This document shows, in pieces, positions 7,484 to 16,605 of a stretch of DNA of 64,000 nt. The stretch spans positions 1 to 64,000 of the forward strand of contig CAXXTW010000002.1 in the NCBI GenBank assembly GCA_963678255.2, in the 5' to 3' direction. This DNA comes from G963678255 sp963678255. GTDB taxonomy: Bacteria; Cloacimonadota; Cloacimonadia; Cloacimonadales; WRIO01. The notes under the pieces are model-generated. The model made no database searches. It worked only from the letters and a program-made list of their open reading frames with translations, and had not been told where the DNA came from. The position numbers were made by a program, and so were the translations under genes. The number at the start of each line of letters is the position of its first letter. The first letter of the stretch is position 1.

Positions 7484-9603
7484 CCCATCTTTACCATAAT
7501 TTATCGTAAGTCATTGTAAAATATACATAATTAAAAGTGCGGGGCACTACGGCAACTTAATTATCTTTCTATTTATTGGGTTGATTTTGATGTTTAAAGC
7601 CTTATATATTCTTTTTTGTATCTCATTTGCATCTGAAGGCTGAACAATAGTTATTATTTTTGAATCTTCTGTTTTCATCTCTGTTGTAATAAGGTTATGT
7701 GTTGATAACAGTTCTCTGGTTTTATTCCATGAAAAATTTATGTCATGAGCCTTTAATTTGGTTCTGATAACATTCAAAATATGATAGGCTAATACTGCTA
7801 TAAATAAATGACTCTCCGCCCTTACCTGTATTTTGTGATAAACAGGTCTAAATGCTAACTCACTTTTAAGGCATCTGAATGAATATTCTATGTTTGTTAG
7901 TGTTGAGTAGATATTCCATAATTCCTGTTCATTAAAATTATTCAGATTGGTTCTTAGAAAATAGGAACCGTTATAAGAAAAGTCCTTTTGATCAGAATAT
8001 GTGTTTTCCCAGAATATACTTTGAACAAGATTATCTTCTTGTTCAATATCCACTACAATAAATCTCGAGATCGATTTGTGTTTTTCTTTTAATCTGCCCA
8101 ATTTTTCTAATATTTTATCATACGATTTAACCGTTTTTTTCTTTGCCAGGGATTCTTTCAATAATTCTAAATCACGAATATATTTTTTTGTAAAACTTTC
8201 AAGCATTGATTGCTCTTTTACTTTTTTCATTGGACTCACACAGTATAAATATGTCTCATCCTCTTTTTTTAGAATGGTTGCCTTAATCTCTTTGTCTTGG
8301 GTTGAAAAAATATCTGAAGCTTCTAACTGGTTAATTTCTTCACAACTGAAAGGTTTATTTTTCGCAACACAGATGTAATGATAGCCTTGATCAGACAAGT
8401 ATTTTAAATTAGATTCTGAAGATATTCCTGCATCAATTACGACTATTTTATCTTTAAACAAACGGTCTTTTTCATTACTTGCTTCTTCCAGTTGCTTAAT
8501 CATATCAACTAAAGAAGATGGCTCACTTTGGTTTCCTTCCATTACTTTGCATGTTTTTGGAAAACCATTCTCATCTATGATAAAGCCTAATGTCAATAAT
8601 CGACAATCTTTTCTTTTCTCTTTTGATAAACCAAATTTTGCGCCTGGTATTGATGAACAACTACCTTCAAAATACGTATTGGTTAAATCAAATAAAACTA
8701 ATTTCTCTTTTAAATTTAATAGACTACGCTCTTTTTCAATCAAATGACTTTCTAGGGTTTCTTTTAATGAATAGAGTTTATCTGTTATTCGGTAAAGTGA
8801 GTTATTTGATAATTTTGAAAATGAAGTATTTAATAAGGAGTCCAGTCCTGATTTGTTAATTGCCCATTCTCTTGTTGACTTCTCACTTTCAGGATAAACA
8901 AGTCTTCCGATTATTGATAAAGCTGCAACTTCTCTTTGGTGCTCTGAAAATCCATTTTCTTTAAGTACCTTATCTATTTCTAATTCCTTATATACAGACA
9001 GAGCCACGTGTTCTGCTCCAATTGAACGGACTTCTGTATGTTTTAGACTGTTTATATCCACATTTTGAATATCTTTGTCAGGTAGTTCTACTTTATCATA
9101 TTGATTTTCTACTTTTAAAATTGTTTTTCTTTTGATAAGTTTAACGATATTCTCGGCTTTATCTATAATATCTGTATTGTTATTGATGAAAGTTTGACCT
9201 GAAAGTAGCATTTCAACAATATTAGCTAATTCTTTCCATTGTTCTTTAGGTAAATTTAACTCATTAAAAGTTAAAACAGTCCTCTGCCTTGGTCCATTTG
9301 GTCCTCTGTATGACTCTACGAGTCTAAAAATAATCTTATTACCTTCTTTTAAATCTCTAATATACATAATGTAATCAAATTATATTTTTGCTGATTATTT
9401 GTCAAGCATTATATTTGTATTTGGGGCACTACATTTGACTTTTCTTGCTATATTTTTTTCATTATTCTGAACATAAAGTCGTCTAAGGCAGAGATCGTTG
9501 CTTATTGAGGCGTTTTACGCTTTAGTTAACTGCTATCAATTAACTTGTTTTGAAGGATTAATGAAAAAAAGTTTAAAATCTTTGTTTGAGTGGTAAAGAT
9601 GGG
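7484..9603 (-). mobile_element. IS1634-like insertion sequence (2120 bp)
   Basis: Ends are 13-bp perfect inverted repeats CCCATCTTTACCA / TGGTAAAGATGGG. The 4-bp target duplication TTAG lies at 7480-7483 and 9604-9607, inside the IS110 transposase gene. It carries one transposase gene on the minus strand. About 236 bp lie upstream of that gene inside the element, with a TTGACA...TATAAT-like promoter (15-bp spacing) near 9379-9405. A direct repeat GGGGCACTAC occurs at 7541-7550 and 9423-9432. Confidence 0.88.
7547..9367 (-). CDS. IS1634-family DDE transposase
   Basis: This 606-residue transposase matches the IS1634 family (IS4-related). Key features are LVLFDLTNTYFEGS with the first acidic residue near 227, KIVVIDAGISSESNLKYL with the second near 312, and the C-terminal signature IEYSFRCLKSELAFRPVYHK near 493-512 carrying the glutamate. 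Before it lies the VALSVYKELEIDKVLKENGF ... GRLVYPESEKSTREWA segment typical of the group. The frame is intact and full length, so the element may be active. Its stop codon falls inside the GGGGCACTAC motif. It is oriented opposite to the host IS110 gene. Confidence 0.93.
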   Translation of the reverse strand: MYIRDLKEGNKIIFRLVESYRGPNGPRQRTVLTFNELNLPKEQWKELANIVEMLLSGQTFINNNTDIIDKAENIVKLIKRKTILKVENQYDKVELPDKDIQNVDINSLKHTEVRSIGAEHVALSVYKELEIDKVLKENGFSEHQREVAALSIIGRLVYPESEKSTREWAINKSGLDSLLNTSFSKLSNNSLYRITDKLYSLKETLESHLIEKERSLLNLKEKLVLFDLTNTYFEGSCSSIPGAKFGLSKEKRKDCRLLTLGFIIDENGFPKTCKVMEGNQSEPSSLVDMIKQLEEASNEKDRLFKDKIVVIDAGISSESNLKYLSDQGYHYICVAKNKPFSCEEINQLEASDIFSTQDKEIKATILKKEDETYLYCVSPMKKVKEQSMLESFTKKYIRDLELLKESLAKKKTVKSYDKILEKLGRLKEKHKSISRFIVVDIEQEDNLVQSIFWENTYSDQKDFSYNGSYFLRTNLNNFNEQELWNIYSTLTNIEYSFRCLKSELAFRPVYHKIQVRAESHLFIAVLAYHILNVIRTKLKAHDINFSWNKTRELLSTHNLITTEMKTEDSKIITIVQPSDANEIQKRIYKALNIKINPINRKIIKLP

Positions 9604-9714
9604 TTAGGTGCATTTTTCCGTAAAAAGATGGCACAAATTGGTTATCAGAAGGCAATAACAGCTACAGGCAGAAAAATAGCAGTTATCTATTATACAATGA
9701 TTCGATATAAAAAA

Positions 9715-11348
9715 GTAACTACTCAGGTACCCTTCGTTAAGTTTTAAAAACACCATTTTTGTTATTTTTAATAAACATTTTTTGTTATAATCATGCCTTA
9801 TTATTTACCTTTCCAATAATATATATTAAAACTTAGAATATACACAATATATTATAAAAAACTATCAATATTAATAAGAAATACATTGACATATATAGTT
9901 AATTAATTCATTATGTACTTATGGATTATAAAAGTAAATATTATGAAGCTAAAGCTGAAAATGACAGGCTTAAACTGGAAATTTGCCGGTTAAAAATCAG
10001 CATTGCAGAAGAAAGAGCTGAACTCAAAGAAGAAATCAGGCTTTTAAGTGAAAAGGTTGATTTCTTAATGAAAATTCTCGAAAAGAAAAATAACCCTAAG
10101 AACAGTAACAATTCATCAATACCTCCTTCGATGGACTTATCAAGAAAGAATAAAAGTACAAGAGAAAAAAGCAATAAGAAAAGCGGAGGACAGTCCGGTC
10201 ATAATGGAAAAACCCTTTTACAAGTAAAAAATCCAGATCAGATTGTTGAATTAAAGGTAAATCAATGTCATTGTGGACATCATTTTAATGATGATGAATT
10301 TAGATTAAATTCCAAACGACAGGTGATTGATATCCCTTCTATACAAGCATTCATCAAAGAATTTCAGCAATATTCATGCATTTGCCCTGATTGTAATAAT
10401 AAATATCTGGCTGAATATCCTGAAAATGTTACGGCCCCGGTTCAGTACGGTGAAAACATTCAGACCATCGTTTCGTATTTGAATGTTTACCAATGTATTC
10501 CATTTAAAAGAACAGCTCAGCTTTTGTCTGATGTTGTTAATATAAGAATTTCCCAGGGATCATTGAAAAACATATTAAGGAAATTTGCTGATAAATCTAA
10601 GGTTATCTATGAGAGAATTAAAAAGAATCTGAGCTCCTCGAAAGTTGTTGGTTCTGATGAAACAAGCGTAAAGGTCAATGGTAAAAAAGGATGGATTTGG
10701 GCTTGGAGAGACATTAAGAATGTGTTTCTTGAATATTCTCATACCAGAGGATACGAGACAATTCAAAAAATATGGGAAAACGGTTTGCCTGAATCTGTGT
10801 TAGTTACGGACAGATTTTCCGCTCAGTTAAAAACGAAGGCTTTAAATCATCAGATTTGTCTGGCTCATATTCTTAGAGATCTAACTTATATTGAGGAAAG
10901 AGAAAAGCATCCTTTTTCTACTGATTTCAAAAGCCTGGTAAAAGAAATTTTTCAATTCAAGCGAATCCAAACAATAGATTATGACAGATCTTCTCCAGAA
11001 ATGAAACACTTTGAAGATAAAATCAATATTCTACTGGCGATGACTATTTGCAAAAAAGAGTTTAAAGAAACCTCTACTCTTCAGAAATCTTTGATAAAAA
11101 TCAGAGGATATATTTTGCCTTGTGTTTATGAAACAGTCATTCCTCCGGATAACAATGATTCAGAAAGAGCTCTTAGAAATGTTAAAGTTAAACTTAAAGT
11201 GTCTGGGCAGTTTAAAAATGGGGCTCAGGACTACTGTATCATTAGATCCGTTATTGATACTGCTAAAAAAAGAGGATTAAATATCTTTGATATTCTGTCT
11301 AAAATCCCTGAACTTTCTCCCAGATAATATTAATACCTGAGTAGTTAC
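9715..11348 (+). mobile_element. IS66-family element, copy 1 (1634 bp)
   Basis: Starts GTAACTACTCAGGTA and ends with its complement TACCTGAGTAGTTAC (the inner bases next to the ends diverge). Flanked by the 8-bp direct repeat ATAAAAAA (9707-9714, 11349-11356), the duplication length expected for IS66. It sits in the 3' part of the IS110 transposase gene. Confidence 0.95.
9921..11327 (+). CDS. IS66-family (single-ORF type) transposase, copy 1
   Basis: This 468-residue transposase begins with a leucine-rich coiled coil (1-55). A Ser/Asn-rich linker (NPKNSNNSSIPPSMD) follows, then a zinc-finger region (CHCGHHF, CICPDC, 116-158). The DDE core has D246 in VVGSDETS, D297 in VLVTDRFS and E415 in NNDSERALRN. 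This is the IS66 TnpC architecture without tnpA/tnpB, as in ISBst12-like members. The ATG at 9921 lacks a clear Shine-Dalgarno. About 200 bp of AT-rich leader precede it inside the element. The frame is complete and nearly identical to the other three copies, which argues for recent spread. Confidence 0.95.
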   Translation: MDYKSKYYEAKAENDRLKLEICRLKISIAEERAELKEEIRLLSEKVDFLMKILEKKNNPKNSNNSSIPPSMDLSRKNKSTREKSNKKSGGQSGHNGKTLLQVKNPDQIVELKVNQCHCGHHFNDDEFRLNSKRQVIDIPSIQAFIKEFQQYSCICPDCNNKYLAEYPENVTAPVQYGENIQTIVSYLNVYQCIPFKRTAQLLSDVVNIRISQGSLKNILRKFADKSKVIYERIKKNLSSSKVVGSDETSVKVNGKKGWIWAWRDIKNVFLEYSHTRGYETIQKIWENGLPESVLVTDRFSAQLKTKALNHQICLAHILRDLTYIEEREKHPFSTDFKSLVKEIFQFKRIQTIDYDRSSPEMKHFEDKINILLAMTICKKEFKETSTLQKSLIKIRGYILPCVYETVIPPDNNDSERALRNVKVKLKVSGQFKNGAQDYCIIRSVIDTAKKRGLNIFDILSKIPELSPR

Positions 11349-11470
11349 ATAAAAAATCCTATTCTGAATTAGGAGAAAATTTTTATGAAGAATTGAATAG
11401 AAAGAAAATGGAAGATAACTTTAAAAAATTGGCAAAAAAACTTGGTTATGAAATCAAACAAGTAGTTTAA

Positions 11471-11690
11471 TTAAAAAAATATTTTGCAAAAGGCCGTTTT
11501 ATCATTGGTGGATAAATCCCCGTATAGGAGCTTGGTTGCTTATGCTTTTTTGTTTTGATAACTGGTGAGATATTTGAAAAAATATTATCCCGAATAGGAG
11601 ATTAAATAGATTTAATAGCATAAGTGCAAAATATTTTATATCATAAAACAATAAAATTATAGTTAAATAAGGATTTTATATTAGATAGAA
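11471..11690 (+). ncRNA. 3' non-coding tail of the IS110 element, candidate guide (bridge) RNA region
   Basis: About 200 bp follow the restored IS110 stop without an ORF. The tail contains two related blocks, ATCCCCGTATAGGAG and TATCCCGAATAGGAG ~90 bp apart, and several short self-complementary stretches. Some IS110/IS1111 elements encode their guide RNA in a non-coding end; this stretch is the only long one in the element. The right end of the element is not defined here. The assignment is inference. Confidence 0.3.
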
Positions 11691-11726
11691 TTAAATAAGA
11701 CAAATACACAAGGTGTTTCATAGGAG
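11689..11726 (+). repeat. Partial copy of the 70-bp repeat ending ACAAGGTGTTTCA
   Basis: AATTAAATAAGACAAATACA followed by CAAGGTGTTTCATAGGAG. It matches ~6208-6250 and the inverse of 22843-22880. Confidence 0.75.
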
Positions 11727-11748
11727 ATAAGAGATACCCACCACCCCA

Positions 11749-11910
11749 GCATCATCGATGCGATATGTTTATAACCCAGTTAGTAACATGGAGCGAGGAC
11801 AGCTTGTCCTCGAAAGAGAGATACTTTCTTCAAACTATCAGATTCACTGGATATGTTCGAATTTGCATCATCGATGCGATATGTTTATAACCCAGTTCGT
11901 AAGATCTGGG
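11749..11910 (+). repeat. R1 (truncated) followed by composite R2 + R1, copy 2
   Basis: A truncated R1 unit (11749-11785, broken after AACCCAGTTAGTAA) is joined directly to the R2 palindrome (11794-11812) and a full R1 unit (11865-11910). The ~117-bp composite is nearly identical to the one at 23218-23334. Confidence 0.85.
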
Positions 11911-12069
11911 ACAAGAACTCTAAGCTTTAATGATAAATATTAACAAATAAGTAAAAGGAGAAAAACAATTGTTATCACTAAAAGCATTAGAAATTTTTTT
12001 AGTTGACAAAAAAATGAATTTTCTTAGAAATTGTTGAATAACTTACAAGATTTAGGAACAGGAGGTCAA

Positions 12070-13185
12070 TTGAAAAAAACTCTACTTTTTATTTGTTGCC
12101 TTTTTTTCTTATGTGGATGTTCCGAGATTATTAAAAGAATTTTTATAATAGGGCACTCTGAACCTTTTTATATTCCAAGGTTTGATATCTCCTCATCACT
12201 GTTTGATTTATCAAATGATAACAATGTGTATTTTTCTCTTTTTCAAGAGAATATTGAATCTATTTGTAAACTAGATTTAAAAACAAGAATGATCTCTCAA
12301 TTAACTGATGGATATCATGACAATCATCCAGTTTTAACAGATGATGGGAGAACACTCTTTTTTTTAAGATCTGGTCAAGAATATTTTTCTATGGTATCAA
12401 TTTATAAAATAAACACAGATGGTTCTGGTTTGAAAAAAGTCTATGATAATGCACAAATCAATATTGAAGACATGACTTACAATTCCATAAATAATCATAT
12501 CTATTTTGTTGGAGGCGCTTTATTTAATGATATTAATGATGCAAGTAAATCTTCACACAATTTTTACGATATATTTTCTCTGAATCTCGATACACAAAAA
12601 GTAAAAAGATTAACCCATTTAGGTGTCCATCAGATAGATAACCTCATTTTGAGTAGAGATAAAAATAAACTGTATATTCATTTAAAAAATGATAAAATAG
12701 ATAACTATAGTGATTACACTTCTGACTTTAGAAACATTCGATCAAGCATAACAACCGGCTTTTATGAACTCAATTTGGCTTCAGGACATTTAGATTCCAT
12801 TCTATTTAATAAAAGTGATGACATTCTCAATAGCGATTTTGAAAGATGCAATCCTGAAATATTGTCGGTTCATCAACAACGAGAATATGATGATTTCATT
12901 TATGCTATGGATGGAATCAGGAGTTATAAAGTTGATTTTGAAAACAGATATTTATCTGTTTTCACCGATAAAGTCAATGGTAAATCCTTGATTTTAGCAC
13001 CTATTTTTAGACAAATGTGGAGCTTGCAAAGAATTAATCAGTCAAAACGTTATATTGGGCTAACTAAAAAAAAAGGTAAATTGATTTTTGTAATTTATAA
13101 TGAGGAAAGCGGTTATATTGAGCATGAAATTATACCCGATAAAACCAACTTCGTTCCTCTTAAATCAGAAAATTATAAAAAATGA
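12070..13185 (+). CDS. Exported lipoprotein with TolB-like beta-propeller repeats
   Basis: This 371-residue protein starts at TTG 12070, four bases after GGAGG. Starting there gives a lipoprotein signal peptide (KKTLLFICCLFFLCGC) with the lipidated Cys in LCGC; a longer frame from 12031 would bury it. Propeller-like blades of the WD40/PD40 type follow, e.g. DNHPVLTDDGRTLFFLRSG, INTDGSGLKKVYDN and LSRDKNKLYIHLKN. Such lipoproteins sit in the outer membrane or periplasm and often pair with surface machinery. It ends in an ATGA overlap with a 26-codon ORF and then a second exported gene, so these form one transcript. No specific partner is recognised. Confidence 0.75.
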   Translation: MKKTLLFICCLFFLCGCSEIIKRIFIIGHSEPFYIPRFDISSSLFDLSNDNNVYFSLFQENIESICKLDLKTRMISQLTDGYHDNHPVLTDDGRTLFFLRSGQEYFSMVSIYKINTDGSGLKKVYDNAQINIEDMTYNSINNHIYFVGGALFNDINDASKSSHNFYDIFSLNLDTQKVKRLTHLGVHQIDNLILSRDKNKLYIHLKNDKIDNYSDYTSDFRNIRSSITTGFYELNLASGHLDSILFNKSDDILNSDFERCNPEILSVHQQREYDDFIYAMDGIRSYKVDFENRYLSVFTDKVNGKSLILAPIFRQMWSLQRINQSKRYIGLTKKKGKLIFVIYNEESGYIEHEIIPDKTNFVPLKSENYKK

Positions 13186-13262
13186 AAATCTTGTTTTGGT
13201 ATTCAGTTAATGATCTTCTATTTGCTTTGTCTGTTTCTCTTTTATTAAGGAACTATTTGTGA
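13182..13262 (+). CDS. 26-residue hydrophobic micro-ORF between two exported-protein genes
   Basis: The ATG overlaps the upstream stop (ATGA, 13182-13185). The TGA stop (13260-13262) overlaps the GTG start of the next gene (GTGA). The peptide starts MKILFWYSVND and continues with a leucine-rich hydrophobic stretch ending LLLRNYL, long enough for one membrane span. It has no Shine-Dalgarno of its own, so translation would depend on re-initiation. It may encode a small membrane peptide or serve only to couple translation of its neighbours. Confidence 0.45.
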   Translation: MKILFWYSVNDLLFALSVSLLLRNYL

Positions 13263-14368
13263 AAAATTTAATACTCTATGTTTTTATGGTTTTATTTTTA
13301 TCAAAATCTTTTTCATTTACAAATATTGGAACTAATAGTAATTTTAACACTTTTGATAAACAATTTTGTAGTCTTCTTGATATTAGTGATTATGGTGTTT
13401 ACAAATGGGATATGACTTTAGACTCAACAGAAACTCTCATTAACAGCTATATAGATAGAAAAAGTAAATTATCTATTGGATTTGATACTATTGATTTTTT
13501 TCAAAATTCATACTTAGAAAAAAGAAAAGAAGAGTTTCGATTCCAATATGGAAAACTATATCAAATTGTTAGAAAGTATGAAAATTTGAATAAAGATGAA
13601 CTGATCAATATTTTTCCTTCGTTATTTGTGAACGAACCTGATTATCAATCTGATTCTCTATTCTCTATTGAAAATTTCAATGTGAAAAATATTGAAACGT
13701 TAAATGAAATGAACTCTTATCCCTTTCTCCTTGTTTTAGAATGGTATTTTAAAAAATACAACAAAAGAATCATTCTGATGAGAAATTATCAAAATTGTAA
13801 CAACATTGATTATTATGAAATTATAACGAAACCTGGATTTGAAAATTTAGCTTTACAAAATCATATTGATATTAAAAAAATATATAAAAGTTCTTTGTCC
13901 TGGGGTATTTCAATGGATTCAGTCAGAGATTGTCAAAATATCTTAGGAAAATCTATAATTAAAGAAATCAGCTTTGATAAGCTTACTTATTCTTACCTTA
14001 GATCCAAAGTGAAAAATCGAAATATCGAATATCGTTTTACAAATAACCAACTTAAAACAATTATTATGTCTCGACTTGATTTCAGCGAAAAAGAACTGAA
14101 AAAACTAAGTCTATCAGATTTCATGCCTGAAATTGGCAGTGAAATTGATCCTGATAGTTTAAAGATTGTCGATATTAACTCATTAAATAAAACAAATGAA
14201 GTTGTCTTTCAATGGAAATTACAGGATAATTATTATAAAATAATACTTAAAAGGAAGGCATATATTTATGATCCTATTACTGATTTTTTAAAAACTTGGT
14301 CTTATAAAAGTGAAAATGGGAAAATTATTAGTTATGATTTTTATAAAGTTTATTCTGGCACTCCTTAA
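13259..14368 (+). CDS. Exported protein of unknown function
   Basis: This 369-residue protein starts at GTG 13259, which has AAGGA 7 bases upstream and overlaps the micro-ORF stop. Residues 1-20 (KNLILYVFMVLFLSKSFSF) form a signal peptide without a lipobox. The mature part is rich in Asn, Lys, Tyr and Ile, has no cysteine cluster and no repeats, and resembles no family I recognise. Gene order (lipoprotein, this protein, predicted barrel) suggests an envelope complex. The frame is intact. Confidence 0.6.
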   Translation: MKNLILYVFMVLFLSKSFSFTNIGTNSNFNTFDKQFCSLLDISDYGVYKWDMTLDSTETLINSYIDRKSKLSIGFDTIDFFQNSYLEKRKEEFRFQYGKLYQIVRKYENLNKDELINIFPSLFVNEPDYQSDSLFSIENFNVKNIETLNEMNSYPFLLVLEWYFKKYNKRIILMRNYQNCNNIDYYEIITKPGFENLALQNHIDIKKIYKSSLSWGISMDSVRDCQNILGKSIIKEISFDKLTYSYLRSKVKNRNIEYRFTNNQLKTIIMSRLDFSEKELKKLSLSDFMPEIGSEIDPDSLKIVDINSLNKTNEVVFQWKLQDNYYKIILKRKAYIYDPITDFLKTWSYKSENGKIISYDFYKVYSGTP

Positions 14369-14993
14369 TATATTTTAATTATGGTTATGAAATAAAAGGA
14401 TTATTAAATGAAACATAGATATACGTTTTTTTTATTTTGGATGTTCTATATAGGTTTATTTGGAATTGAAACTTTTTCTGACAGTTTGGATTATAATAGT
14501 TTAGAAAATAATTTTTCAATCTTAAATAAGTATGAGTACCATTTTAAAACAGAATACAAAATTGGAATTGGTTATACTTTTCCCATTTCAAGTCATTATT
14601 TAGTTGAAGTGAAACCTATAAGAGTATCTTGGATAAATAAAGATAAATATAATAAAGATAGAGATAATTATTCAATTTTTTTTGCCATTGATTTTGCAAA
14701 TTCCTATATTTTTAGCAAAATCTTTCCAGATATTAATTATTTCCTTCAGCCCTTTTATTTCACTAACTCGTATCACAATTTCTTTTTAAACGGAAATCCC
14801 GATTTTTATAAAGTACAACCTAAATCAATTCCCAATTTGGCAATTTTTCTCAAAAATGATACTGAATATTATGTTTTTAAAAAGAATAAATGGTTAGAAA
14901 TCGCTCCTGGAGCTGGTATAAAATTATGTTTTTATAATTTTGGTGCTGAATTAGGATACGAAAAAAAAAAAATTAATTTTATAGAACATCTTA

Positions 14994-16605
14994 GTAACTA
15001 CTCAGGTACCCTTCGTTAAGTTTTAAAAACACCATTTTTTGTTATAATCATGCCTTATTATTTACCTTTCCAATAATATATATTAACACTTAGAATATAC
15101 ACATTATATTATAAAAAACTATCAATATTAATAAGAAATACATTGACATATATAGTTAATTAATTCATTATGTACTTATGGATTATAAAAGTAAATATTA
15201 TGAAGCTAAAGCTGAAAATGACAGGCTTAAACTGGAAATTTGCCGGTTAAAAATCAGCATTGCAGAAGAAAGAGCTGAACTCAAAGAAGAAATCAGGCTT
15301 TTAAGTGAAAAGGTTGATTTCTTAATGAAAATTCTCGAAAAGAAAAATAACCCTAAGAACAGTAACAATTCATCAATACCTCCTTCGATGGACTTATCAA
15401 GAAAGAATAAAAGTACAAGAGAAAAAAGCAATAAGAAAAGCGGAGGACAGTCCGGTCATAATGGAAAAACCCTTTTACAAGTAAAAAATCCGGATCAGAT
15501 TGTTGAATTAAAGGTAAATCAATGTCATTGTGGACATCATTTTAATGATGATGAATTTAGATTAAATTCCAAACGACAGGTGATTGATATCCCTTCTATA
15601 CAAGCATTCATCAAAGAATTTCAGCAATATTCATGCATTTGCCCTGATTGTAATAATAAATATCTGGCTGAATATCCTGAAAATGTTACGGCCCCGGTTC
15701 AGTACGGTGAAAACATTCAGACCATCGTTTCGTATTTGAATGTTTACCAATGTATTCCATTTAAAAGAACAGCTCAGCTTTTGTCTGATGTTGTTAATAT
15801 AAGAATTTCCCAGGGATCATTGAAAAACATATTAAGGAAATTTGCTGATAAATCTAAGGTTATCTATGAGAGAATTAAAAAGAATCTGAGCTCCTCGAAA
15901 GTTGTTGGTTCTGATGAAACAAGCGTAAAGGTCAATGGTAAAAAAGGATGGATTTGGGCTTGGAGAGACATTAAGAATGTGTTTCTTGAATATTCTCATA
16001 CCAGAGGATACGAGACAATTCAAAAAATATGGGAAAACGGTTTGCCTGAATCTGTGTTAGTTACGGACAGATTTTCCGCTCAGTTAAAAACGAAGGCTTT
16101 AAATCATCAGATTTGTCTGGCTCATATTCTTAGAGATCTAACTTATATTGAGGAAAGAGAAAAGCATCCTTTTTCTACTGATTTCAAAAGCCTGGTAAAA
16201 GAAATTTTTCAATTCAAGCGAATCCAAACAATAGATTATGACAGATCTTCTCCAGAAATGAAACACTTTGAAGATAAAATCAATATTCTACTGGCGATGA
16301 CTATTTGCAAAAAAGAGTTTAAAGAAACCTCTACTCTTCAGAAATCTTTGATAAAAATCAGAGGATATATTTTGCCTTGTGTTTATGAAACAGTCATTCC
16401 TCCGGATAACAATGATTCAGAAAGAGCTCTTAGAAATGTTAAAGTTAAACTTAAAGTGTCTGGGCAGTTTAAAAATGGGGCTCAGGACTACTGTATCATT
16501 AGATCCGTTATTGATACTGCTAAAAAAAGAGGATTAAATATCTTTGATATTCTGTCTAAAATCCCTGAACTTTCTCCCAGATAATATTAATACCTGAGTA
16601 GTTAC
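14994..16605 (+). mobile_element. IS66-family element, copy 2 (1612 bp)
   Basis: Same GTAACTACTCAGGTA ends as copy 1. Target duplication ACATCTTA at 14986-14993 and 16606-16613. It lacks 22 bp of the leader present in the other copies (between ATTTTT repeats near 15035), which explains the shorter length. Confidence 0.95.
15178..16584 (+). CDS. IS66-family transposase, copy 2
   Basis: 468 residues, same protein as copy 1 with D246, D297, E415 and the zinc-finger cysteines intact. At the nucleotide level it shares the leader variants TTAACACTTAG and CACATTATATT with copy 4, and CAGCTTTTGTCTG in the gene with copy 1. The 22-bp leader deletion lies upstream of the coding region. Confidence 0.95.
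   Translation: MDYKSKYYEAKAENDRLKLEICRLKISIAEERAELKEEIRLLSEKVDFLMKILEKKNNPKNSNNSSIPPSMDLSRKNKSTREKSNKKSGGQSGHNGKTLLQVKNPDQIVELKVNQCHCGHHFNDDEFRLNSKRQVIDIPSIQAFIKEFQQYSCICPDCNNKYLAEYPENVTAPVQYGENIQTIVSYLNVYQCIPFKRTAQLLSDVVNIRISQGSLKNILRKFADKSKVIYERIKKNLSSSKVVGSDETSVKVNGKKGWIWAWRDIKNVFLEYSHTRGYETIQKIWENGLPESVLVTDRFSAQLKTKALNHQICLAHILRDLTYIEEREKHPFSTDFKSLVKEIFQFKRIQTIDYDRSSPEMKHFEDKINILLAMTICKKEFKETSTLQKSLIKIRGYILPCVYETVIPPDNNDSERALRNVKVKLKVSGQFKNGAQDYCIIRSVIDTAKKRGLNIFDILSKIPELSPR

Larger units (their letters stand above)
6376..11470 (+). pseudogene. IS110-family transposase gene split by two nested insertions
   Basis: Three pieces join in frame: 6376-7483, 9608-9714 and 11357-11470. Removing the IS1634-like element with one TTAG copy, and the IS66 element with one ATAAAAAA copy, restores a 442-residue protein ending ...GYEIKQVV. 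The first piece shows the DEDD RuvC-like domain: AGIDIGSKENW, AMESTGIYW, KTDKFDCDWLRKLHSYGLL. It also has the later EIPGLNILSVEKLIGETGF segment and the start of the C-terminal domain (SNAASIFRQCATTLRNSHSYL). The second piece supplies GAFFRKKMAQIGYQKAITAT, and the third ELGENFYEELNRKKM. As it stands translation stops at 7509 after eight foreign residues. The start at 6376 has AAGGAGG. The LHSYGLL motif belongs to DDE-unrelated IS110 recombinases. Confidence 0.93.

Noticed and set aside
7541..9432. GGGGCACTAC as the target duplication of the IS1634-like element
   Set aside because: No inverted repeats adjoin it, whereas the outer 13-bp ends with TTAG restore the IS110 reading frame exactly.
12031..12069. 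Upstream in-frame start for the propeller lipoprotein
   Set aside because: It would place 13 residues before the signal peptide; TTG 12070 has GGAGG at proper distance.
9715..16605. Composite transposon bounded by IS66 copies 1 and 2 carrying the exported-protein genes
   Set aside because: Each IS66 copy has its own 8-bp duplication, so they inserted independently.
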